Positions 25,014 to 34,797 of a stretch of 64,000 nucleotides of DNA are shown in pieces. Numbering within the stretch: position 1 is the first letter of the stretch; the number at the start of each line of letters is the position of its first letter. The position numbers and the translations under genes are program-made. Origin of the DNA: Membranipora membranacea (lineage: Eukaryota; Bryozoa; Gymnolaemata; Cheilostomatida; Membraniporidae); the NCBI GenBank assembly GCA_914767715.1, contig OU612075.1, positions 4,836,001 through 4,900,000 on the forward strand, written 5' to 3'. The notes under the pieces are model-generated. The model was not told the DNA's origin and ran no database searches. It saw only the letters and a program-made list of their open reading frames with translations.

Positions 25014-25032
25014 GATTCTAAAGTTTGATTAG

Positions 25033-27354
25033 TGTCGGCATGTCAACTTCCCTGCTTTGGCCACATCCTCGACACAGAGGCTACAGCTTAGTTGCTTAGT
25101 TACGGTTATGAAACCTCCTATCAGAGAAAGATGTAGCATTGAGTAATTAATAGTATATTTAATCTATTTAAATATGAATTTATTGTCTATGAGATTACCC
25201 CACAGCATGAAAACTTTTATTAAAATTTGAATTTCGCATATTAAGTATTCACAAAAATATCCAAAATATTACATCCCTAATCAAATTATAAGGTGTTTGC
25301 AAAGTTACCAATGATATTATACATTGTGGATTTATTAAATCGATATTCATTAATGATTCACTCGTAAGTTTTCCTATTCTTGGCCAGGTCGCTAAATTTA
25401 AGCCAGTGAATATTTATATCCTATAGGGTATTGTAGACATGGGTATAGGGTGCGAATTGCAAATTCTGAATACCAGCAGCTGAAATCTAACGTTTTCTGT
25501 TTAATACATTAGGAAGTCTCAGGCGGAAGAAAAATCTTCCGCCTTTCCCACCTTAGGAAATTTGAATCAGACGAAGCCGCACTCATGATGTAGACTTAGG
25601 TCCCTGGACAACTTTGTAGATCTTGGCTCAATATAGACTATACATAGATACAAACTGATTTGATACACAGCTTTTTAAATATCCCTCCACCACCACCGTC
25701 CTCCGAGGGAACAAACTAGTATTATTGGCGCACCATTTTTTAACAAATGTTAAGACCAGAAAAATGCTATAGCATATGTTGTTATGGCACATACAATATT
25801 TGATGGCACGATATACTGGTCACGTTTTATACTTTATTACTATGTGTTCTATAAAATTCGCTGGTTATACCCAGTTGTAGTGGTCATATTTAGAAATAAG
25901 AAGGTCTTATATTAACACATTACATTTAGGTGGAGATAACTCCTATTCTGACCTATGCACTACAGAGAAAAAGTGAATAGCGCAGTAACGTCGCGTCGCT
26001 GAATTAGAGAAGACACTTAGCCTATATCAAATAGCCAATAGTTTCCAGTCTAGAGTATTTATATGGTTATGGAAAGAAGAGACACCCAAAGCTGTAAACC
26101 TCGTTTTATTCCTCAGGAGTCTTGAATAAAAACGTCAACACATTCTGAAATAATTTTGTGTAGGCCTACATTTAGACACTGCTCACAATACCTTCTCATA
26201 TTGCACCTTAGAAAACTCTCAACAAGTCTCAAATTTGGTATCTCAATTTTATGATTCTCTGCATTCGCTATCTATTCGGCGTATCTATCACCTTGTTACA
26301 GCGACTGTTCAGCTCTATCAACATACTTGTTTCGGAATCAAACTTTGGCCAAGCAGGCACTTTTCTACGAGGATTTGTCGGAGAATTTGGACTCCTAAAA
26401 ATAATTCAGATGAAAGAAATCACTCGAGAACATTTCAAGATTTAACGTATATGAATATTTGGGACACTTTTCTTCTGGTTGGTGTATTCTAAGTGTTGCT
26501 TCGTATAATATCAAAAAAACTGTGAAAATGAAGGAAGTTGATTGATCAATGAACTGAGGGAGAGGGAGTTCATTGGAGTAATAAGCTACCAACAAGCATT
26601 TAAAAGCACCCCAGAAAAAAAGACAAAGGATAAACAACATACCAGGAGTGAGCAAAATTAGTCCAAATACTCATAAGTAGGTTTGTCAGTGGTTTGTCTT
26701 TTTCTGAAGGTCATAGACATATGACATCAAGTGTATTCTCGCCTTCAGGACATGAGCCCCCATAGTAATCTACAGTATAAAATATAAACATAGTCCAGTA
26801 AAACTTTCTGATGCTGCAACACTAGGCAACATGCCCATTGTGATTGTAACACCTGTATGGCATAGGCCAAATCTTTATTGCGCAACATAACTGCGCAGTA
26901 AAGGTATAAATGTTGGGGCTGGTTGATAATGGAACACCACTACCAGCAACTATGGTTTAAAGTAGATCACAACACTGGAATCACTAAATATGAATCAGCT
27001 TGCAATTTGCCTTCACAGGTAGGCAACATACTCACCATTGAATATTCAAGATATTAGCCTTGGTTGTGCACCCCAGGGCAGTCAGCAGCCCTCAAACCCC
27101 AAAGGCTGTAATAAACTGCACTAAGTTGAAAAGCTATGATTTGTTTACAATCTCACAAAATAAGGTGGAATTGTTTTTTTATTTTATGCATGAAAATTGT
27201 TTTGGGAATTATTTTTGTTACTTATTCAACTCTTAATGTATTAAAATAACAACAAATACAAGAAATCTGGTGTTTCTAACCAAAAAATGAAAAATTTCAT
27301 GAATATAGTTTTTTTAAGATTACTCAATCACTTCCGGCTGCTATTTTTGCTACC
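25033..27354. other. No gene recognised
   Basis: AT-rich intergenic sequence. Small open frames at 26.2-26.65 kb overlap on opposite strands and lack recognisable motifs. Sequence just before 27355 would contain the promoter of the next gene, but I see no definite element. Confidence 0.4.
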
Positions 27355-27876
27355 ATGGCAGAGCCATCAGCATATGCCTTCATGCCTAGAAGGAAAAGGG
27401 ATATTGGTGATGTTGAGTACCCTGATCTCAGTGATACAGCTAGTGAGGAAGATGAAGAGGAAGTTTGTGTTACAGCTAGTTCTTCTCTTCCTGTGGAATG
27501 TACAAGGGACATCAAACTTGTAGAACCTGCCTCACAGGAACAATGTGTTTTAAAACTGGCTTCTGTGGCTGAAGCCATTTCTGACACTGCAATTAAGCTT
27601 GCATGGAGACAGGCCCAGAAAAATGATGGGTACAGACAACCTGAGATGCTGCACTTTGCTCTCATGGAGAACAACCACTTTAGGTACCATGGATATAGAA
27701 ATTATATCTCTTTCATTCATGGTCACCTAGGGAAGCATAGACGGTTGGTAATCCCTGTTTGTGTCACCAAACATCTTCGACACCGATTTCCAGATCCTAA
27801 AGGAGAGTACACAGGCTTCTTACCAGGAAGGAATGGTGATGTGGATGAGATCCTTTGTGCCCTCCATCAGCACTAA
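27355..27876 (+). CDS. P2X7-type intracellular (P2XR_C-like) domain protein, 173 aa
   Basis: A single uninterrupted frame starting ACCATGG, with more balanced base composition than its surroundings. Residues 1-60 are low complexity and acidic (DTASEEDEEEV near 27-38). Residues 65-105 look helical. Residues 105-165 contain RYHGYRNYISFIHGHLGKHR, then LVIPVCVTKHLRHRFPDPKG and EYTGF. This is the distinctive second half of the domain at the C-terminus of vertebrate P2X7 receptors (AYRqF..W..g.LGr..R..iPsC....IR..FP...G.YtGF). In invertebrates the domain is common in small stand-alone proteins of unknown role. The usual Cys-rich zinc-binding first half is absent, as are membrane segments, so this is not an ion channel. 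It converges with the THAP/DDE gene ending at 28478. Function unknown. Confidence 0.75.
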   Translation: MAEPSAYAFMPRRKRDIGDVEYPDLSDTASEEDEEEVCVTASSSLPVECTRDIKLVEPASQEQCVLKLASVAEAISDTAIKLAWRQAQKNDGYRQPEMLHFALMENNHFRYHGYRNYISFIHGHLGKHRRLVIPVCVTKHLRHRFPDPKGEYTGFLPGRNGDVDEILCALHQH

Positions 27877-28312
27877 CTCACTGTATTTATCTATGTAACC
27901 CCACAACGGCCCTTTTCAGGGCCATCATCTCTTTACCCAAAGAGTTTGTTCAACCTCATACGCACTGGTGTTGTAGTGTACAGTGCATATATATATATAT
28001 ATATGCAGTTGATACCTTGATCAGCCATCAGCAGGCCTTCATATGACAGGACATCCTTACAGTAGTCTCTCTCACGATCTCTGATCTGTGTACTGGTTGT
28101 AATAACACTATACCCTGTTCACGGTAAGTTAATGATAAATACACTGCTAACAAGCTCAAATGTATCATTACTATTTCATAGCCGTCGAATTTCGAAAGCA
28201 TCCATCAGTTTCACCAAGTAGCATTACTGTATCATTTTTCATAAGCTTTGATAACTATTGCCAATTATATTGCTGTTGCTCATAATGAATGAATGCTAAT
28301 TGCTTACTCACA
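27877..28312. other. Intergenic gap between convergent genes
   Basis: Contains an (AT)n run at about 27989-28003 and otherwise nothing recognisable. It would hold the 3' end of the plus-strand gene. Confidence 0.4.
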
Positions 28313-28471
28313 GAGGGCGGCACGTGAAGCCTGATGCTAAAGGCCCCCCTTCCGGTTTCAGTTTGCTCAGCGGTTTCCCTCCCTCCCCTACTCCCGGCTG
28401 GCTCGCCACCTCAGTGACAACGGGGGAGTCTAACCCCTCATGCACCCGTCGTCGCCACGTGAGGCCGCCTC
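28313..28471 (+). repeat. GC-rich module with inverted ends
   Basis: Roughly 160 bp, much more GC-rich than its surroundings. The ends GAGGGCGGCACGTG (28313) and CACGTGAGGCCGCCTC (28456) are imperfect inverted repeats. Its inner 90 bp (28374-28463) is about 80% identical to 44793-44884. It abuts the stop codon of the THAP/DDE gene at 28478, so it may form that gene's 3' UTR. It has no coding potential that I can see. Confidence 0.55.
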
Positions 28472-28477
28472 TTTTAC

Positions 28478-31400
28478 TTACTTCTTCATTCGGCTGATGA
28501 AGTCTTTCCTGAGCTGCTCATGAGTTGGTGGGATCACTCGAGTTGGCCTCACTGTTTGGGTATCCTGGACAAAATGGAAATCATAAGATGATCTAGCCTA
28601 ATGTTGATATGGTTGATGTATTTTAAATTGGATGAAAGATGTTTACTTACCAGTATCGATCAGATGCATTATTGTAATTCCATTGAATTTATCATTAAAG
28701 CAACACACTAGTAAATTGTTTTTTTTTTGCATATAGTATTACACTGCACAGGATATCATGCGATTTTCTGCTGAGGATGATTAATTTTAAGTTACTTACT
28801 GGACGCTTTCTCTGCGTTGGTTCTTGAGCTGCGTCTAACACCTCAGCAGTCAGCAGTTTGACAAAGTTACGAGATTTCCTCTCGTACACTCTGGCACAGC
28901 GCCACTCCTTGGAGAACTTGTTCCAAGTTCTTTTAACTTTCATCTCTCCGTCATCATCTGTTTAGCAAAACAAATGGACTTTAATATTTAAACATCGGTG
29001 GGTGGAGGAAAAAACCATCTCACCAACTTATTAGACGATGGCATTTTAATTCCCCAATCTGATTTTGTGATCAATGCTCGTCCAGCTGTGATTGGTATCT
29101 TGTCCGTATGGTCAAGGGCATCTAAGTCGAACGGTAATTCCCATTTATTTTTTAGCACTTTCAAAATGATGAAGCGTAACTCACCGAGGAGCACCGGACG
29201 ACCTGTGTTTTCGTTATGATCAATGACTGCCAGTCTGACACGAGCCTGGAACGAGGGCATATCAAAGTTCAGCCTCTTCGGAGCGTACTTATTTGTCAAA
29301 CTATTGATGTTCTCAATCGTCCCTGTAAGTATATAAGATTAGAAGTAGTATTAGGCTATCCAGATTCCTCTGGACCATTCATAATGTGTATAAAACTTGG
29401 ACGATCTCAATTGAAATAAATGTGATGTCTATCCCATAAGATTTGTCCGTATATTGTGGTTGTTGGTTAGACCAATGCCCTGTCACACAATTAATTTTAC
29501 CATTATATTATAATTCAATTTTGGCAATAGTTGTATGTATACGGAGAAGCTTGTGTGGTGAACTGACTGACCAGTGTGGATTGACTCTGACAATTTAGCC
29601 AGAGATTTACGGAAGTGAGGTTTCTCCAGCTCCGTAATTAGAAGATTGTGGGCAGGGCTGCCCTTCTCGAGCCACTCCCATTGACGAATTTCATCTCTAC
29701 AAATGATATTGGTAGGTAAGTGAAACTTTTGTCACAAGTGGACAGAAATAGCAATCTGAGAGCCAACAGATTACTTTAGTTCATGCTCCCTATAAATATT
29801 TGTATTCAGATGTTCACAAAGTTGCCCTCTCTTTGGGTAAGGAAAACATGAGAGGACAACTTTAAAATATATATCATGTCTGATATTTTTCCGGCATTCA
29901 GTCCTGTCAATCATTTCTCTTACCTGGACATGGGGTCGTGTAGGCAACGTTTGATAGTATCATACCCCTCAAACTCATGCTTGTTCACCACATGAAACCG
30001 GCAAGAGTCAAAAATCTGAACCAGCAGGTCCGGGTCTCCACCACAGTTTGAAGCGGCATACCACATGTGGTTGGTAATGTGTTTGATCCAGGGGAGGAGT
30101 TTCTTCTTGTTCTACAAAACCAACAATATATATATCTGAAATAAATCTGTATTTATCTCTATTCTCATGGCATGACACGACCTGAATTTTGATTCCACTT
30201 GGCATGAGCTTGCATCAAAATATGCTATGACAGCTTCTATATAAGACCTTTCTCCCAGTAGGAAAATGCATGAAAGTTATTAATTTATATTGACCTAAGT
30301 TCTTACCTCATTTGTGGCACCAGCAATCAGTTTCTTTACGAAACCCTTGCATACATGCCACACATCTAGTTGGTGATTCTTCTCCGGATGGACCGTTCTC
30401 ATGTAGGCACCTATTCCTATGAAGAACAAATAATAGCAAATTATTATCATCGTTATTATATGGGTCGCTTTGTGTTTGGTGTGGATCTACAAACCAATTT
30501 TTCATGGAAAATCCATAAAATTTCACAATTTACTACTCATAAGCTAACAATGTATATATCCCTTTTCCATTAAATGAATCACATGTGTAGTGTATATTTT
30601 ACCTGTGTGCCCATCAGTAGCAACACAGCCTACTTCGACACCTGCGGAGGTGATCTCCTCCAAGCCCTCGATGAAACCGGCTTTCTCAGCGGCAGTTGCG
30701 CTTCCAACTGTGCTGCTCTGTGTTACTATACTTTTACACACTTTTCCTGTTTCCTGCATACACAATTTAAATTGAATTATTAATAGTTTAAAATATAAAT
30801 GTTTTGGTTGTTATTTCTTTTCTTAGGTGCAGTGAAGATGTTAGAGTATATCGATAAGCCTGGTACAAACAAGCACTGCTGACTGTTGATAATCGCCTTC
30901 ATTCTTTGTTGGAATCAATGCTCTCATGACCAGCAAAGGCTGCTCTACTTACATAGTCTACGAACAGATAGTGGCAGTATCTGGCCGAATGTCCGGGTGA
31001 GTCGAATCGACCATCACCTGTCACAACTACACGTTCATCTAAGAAATAGTTATTAGAAATTATGTAAATTATTAGAATCAATGACTGATTAAATAAGACA
31101 TGGTTTCCATTGCAAGAGTGAAGAGCTTGCTTTGTTCCAAATGAATCGACACTGTAGTATTCACTATATAGTATAAATATATATATATATATGTATATAT
31201 ATGTACTGCAAATACGTCCAAGGGAGATTTATACTTCAAACAATAATGTATTTTGTTACTGGTTAATGCCTTACCTCTCTCTTTCATATTTTTCAGTATC
31301 TCCTGCTCCTGCTCACTGTACATCCTGTCTACAGTTGGAATCATAAACTGTGCCTGGAACCTGTAGAAAGTCTCTGACGATACAGATGCAACTCCAAACG

Positions 31401-33932
31401 AATCTAGGAAGCCTTGTACAACATTGTAGGTTGACCCACTGTAATTAAGAGATATTGGTCGTCTTATGGTCTTATTATCCGCAAGACATCAATGTATAGG
31501 CAACATCGCCTCATATTTACACATCTCAATGTTTTATATGCATTTTTCAGGAATGAAATTCTGCTAAATTTAGATAATAAAGTTTAATGTAATTGGATCA
31601 AACATTTATGGGAGCTAGGAATCACAAGAGATCATTAAAAACAAGATTAACATGATGAGACCTGCCTCATGAAAGTTGATGTCACCGTAAGGACATTTCC
31701 CACAAACTTACCACCCACTCGAGGCTGGCTTTCCCACCGATCAGAGCCACCGCATATGCAGCGGTAGCTCACGACCAGTGCTGAGCCAACCTCTCGTGGA
31801 GTGGCAGACATGTGCTCTCCACATAAACTGCATTTCTTTAGCTTTATTAGCTCTTCCAGTTTTTCGTAAAAAACGACATGAGCTAAGCTCCCATTGAACT
31901 CGTCGAGCTGAGTCTGCTGGAGGGAGAATGATATATCATCCAACTCCTCATCCGTTGGCCGCCAAGCTAAAAAAATTATTGAACTGATAGATGGCATATA
32001 AAACCGCCAATAAAAATGCTAAATCTAATGATACAATTTTCCTGTTGCCAGTTGTGTTCTCTTTTTTGTCAGACAAGAACTCCAGGAACTTATTAATAAA
32101 GATTGGGCAACTCCTTGCTTCAAGATATGTATCGCTGACTGTCCTTGCAATTGTATCACTAAACACATCAATCTCATTCTTAAAAGTGTAATTTTGTCTA
32201 TTTTTCCAGAAATCACATACAGTAATCAGATGTTGTCCTGGAATCTGACAAGACAGAACTGATACAGGATTGTGCTGCTGGCGTAGATGTTGCTGGCTGC
32301 TCCTTAGGTGGCGGTGGGATGGCAGCAGGCGGTGGTACCTTAGCATAATCATGCTCACATCCAGCGATCTCACGTCCTATTATGTCGCACATGACTCCTT
32401 TTTCCTGTGTGAATGTATTTTGAATGAATACAGATATGGTTTGTGATTTATATTTCTTATACAGTTGCTTGAAAAAATACAACAGCAGGGTAGCTTCACT
32501 GCTAACTTTGAAAGGTGTAGCTAGTCTCATGATTGTTAGCAAAGAGTTCTACAGACTTTGATACTTTTGTCACTGATCACTATAACATTCACATCACTTG
32601 ATTACCCAAATAAAAGCCAGTGAGTTGCCTTCTTTTACACTGTGGGAAGACAACTTTCTAAAAAATAAGCTAGTGAGGCCAGGGAAGGGTAGGGTATACA
32701 CATTGTATCATTCAACAGTGATAGAGGCTAGAGGATAGAGGTCCTGAGCTGCTTATTGCTGATCACATACTCCTAGCAGCTCATGTGTAGGTTTACCACC
32801 TGATGACTTACCGATAATACAGGGAGAGCAGTGTGAGCATGAAAGAAAATAAAGTAAAATGAGAACTCGACTTTGCCACCATGGTGATTTTTATTTCACC
32901 GCGAGTGAATAGAAGTGAGAAGTGCAAATATAACTGTAATGAATTCAAAACAAGTGATAAACATTGCCATTAATAATAGAAAACGAAGTTTACTTACAAC
33001 AGTCATAGGATGGTTATCAACAGTAGGCTAGAAAAAAGAACAACACTTATGCAATAGTACCTGCCAGAACCCCTCGGCTTTTCACCGAGCTAACGTCCCC
33101 ACCTGATTGTATTTATCAGGCCATTCGCATGGCTATGTTACAAGCTGGCAGGCATGCCATGCGAATGAAAGACCGTCAAAGAATTGATTATGAGAAATTT
33201 AGAGTGGTCCTGGGGACGATGGGTACATATACTGCCCAAACCTTCCACCTTCCGATAAACGTTGCTGTTAAAAGGTTGACTAAGGTACTGCACACCCTAA
33301 CATAGCCAGCTGCTCACAATCACACAGAGGTTTGCAGCAAAAATACCTTACCTTAGTCACAATCATTAGCAACCAAGGAGTAACATATACTCAATTACTA
33401 AGACTACTTCAGTTGCAGCACTCAGTCTTTTTGGAGGTTTGTCAAGATGGAAAAACATACTTTTTGGTGTGACTGAATAGAACCATTGCCAGACATAGCC
33501 GCCTGTCTTAGCATACTAGGTCAGACCAACCAACCTTATGAAGGATAGTGTGATGAACATGGAACACTCTAGGAACTGCCTGTGGCCGGTTGTTCTGCTT
33601 GGACTGCTAAGAATCATTCATTCATTTCAGCAAATGAGCTATAAGTTGTATGCCTCATAGAGTATGTTATGACTCACCTCTTTAGTCTGTATGGCCAGAG
33701 AAGGCACAGCATGAGCAAGCAGAGCATACATGCTCTTACTCCCACACCTCACTCTTACAACACACTCTCTCTCAAAATGTCTGCTGCATATGAGTGGTTT
33801 TAGGTTGGCACTCTGGGCAAGGGTGGGCAGTTTACTACACCATAGAACAAAATCATCACCTGAAGTAGGGCAGAGGAATACAGGGTCTCTATAGGTCCTT
33901 GCCTGCCCACAAACAAAACATTTAGGTGCCAT
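28478..33932 (-). CDS. THAP-domain DDE transposase-like protein (Kolobok type), 13 exons, 658 aa
   Basis: Exons: 33932-33678, 33027-32998, 32404-32221, 31966-31666, 31438-31275, 31038-30953, 30753-30603, 30416-30307, 30111-29924, 29696-29572, 29322-29185, 28957-28800, 28564-28478. All phases join, total 1977 nt ending in TAA. Residues 1-85 are a THAP zinc finger: C5-x2-C8-x40-C49-x2-H52, W31 and AVP at 75-77. A second Cys cluster lies at 202-228 (CSLC...CIC). The core has GDGRFDSPGHSA (D320/D324), VATDGHTG (D387) and HQLDVWHVCKGF (near 405), a series typical of Kolobok-superfamily transposases, then KYAPKR and DHNENT near 540-570. One intron (after 31666) uses a GC donor. No stops or frameshifts, so it may be active, or co-opted by the host. 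No terminal inverted repeats were found around it. Confidence 0.75.
33122..33167. repeat. Hairpin with 12-bp perfect arms in intron 1
   Basis: CATTCGCATGGC at 33122-33133 pairs with GCCATGCGAATG at 33156-33167 across a 22-base loop. It lies in the intron between the THAP exon and the 30-nt second exon. Confidence 0.7.
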
Positions 33933-34216
33933 CGTTATTCAAAGATTACTTCTTTATTTGCTCAACAGTTAAAAACCGAGGAAATTTAAATACCCACCAA
34001 ACACTGTTTTGTGATTGGTTTGTGAATTTCAATTAACCCAATCATCTTAGGTTTTTCTACTACGGAAACAAAATGGCGGATGAGAGTGTGCAACTGTAAT
34101 ATTTCAAAATTTTTAATTTAATATTTATTAATTACATATAAATTTAGAAAAAGGAAGTCATCATGCATCAAATATTAAAATATAACTTTTGTGGTTGTAA
34201 TCTGCTTTAAAGGTTT

Positions 34217-34330
34217 AAGCCTTAGTCACTCTCAAAACGTTGTTGAGTCTTGAATTTGGTTCTTTGTCAACACGAAAAGCTTCATTCAGCCGTTTTTTAT
34301 CCTTTGGGAAGATCTCTTTGTGAATCATAA
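34217..34330 (-). other. Possible 3' exon, unassigned
   Basis: A short minus-strand frame ending in TAA at 34217 reads KEIFPKDKKRLNEAFRVDKE, then NVLRVTKA. It looks protein-like and lies downstream of the last recognisable carboxylesterase exon, but does not resemble the usual esterase C-terminus. It could be a substitute terminal exon or a fragment of another gene. Confidence 0.25.
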
Positions 34331-34400
34331 CAGATGCAAATAGGAATTGGATAATAATCTATTTGAAAATGAAAAACATATCTGATAGCAATGATCTGTA

Positions 34401-34446
34401 GCCTTGTCGCGGCCACAAAAATATTTTTGTGGCTGTGTGATAAGGC
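34401..34446. repeat. GCCTTGTC-ended hairpin
   Basis: GCCTTGTCGCGGCCACAAAA pairs imperfectly with TTTTTGTGGCTGTGTGATAAGGC, with almost no loop. Related, longer hairpins with the same GCCTTGTC...GACAAGGC ends lie in one intron of CCDC66-like copies A (21691-21747) and B (42130-42185). Confidence 0.6.
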
Positions 34447-34797
34447 TAAGTGAGCCAATCATTAGTCATTACAGGCAGACTTTGAAACAGGAAACAGTAA
34501 TGATCTATCATCTATCCACTTAAAAGATAATGTTTACATAACGATGTTCGAATAATGAACCTGTTATTTTGAAGATCAGAAAATGAAAAACAATTCTGAT
34601 AACAATTAATGGGTCATTGCTTCAAGACATACTTTTTGTAAGTACTTCTGTCATTGATGATCCTGATAATTTTTCAATTATTTAGGAGAGGTATAATAAA
34701 AACAACTATCAGGATACGTAAAGAGTTTAGTTACATAATAATGTTGACAAAAAAGCTGTAAAAGTTCAAACAACATATATTTTCAATTTCTACTTAC

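Noticed and set aside
27989-28003. TATA-type promoter
   Set aside because: It is a simple (AT)n run in a gap between convergent gene ends, so a promoter is not expected there.
32025-32373. Overlapping minus-strand frames of 63 and 141 codons
   Set aside because: They cross a splice boundary of the THAP/DDE gene in other frames and show no domain. The exon is 32404-32221 in a different frame.
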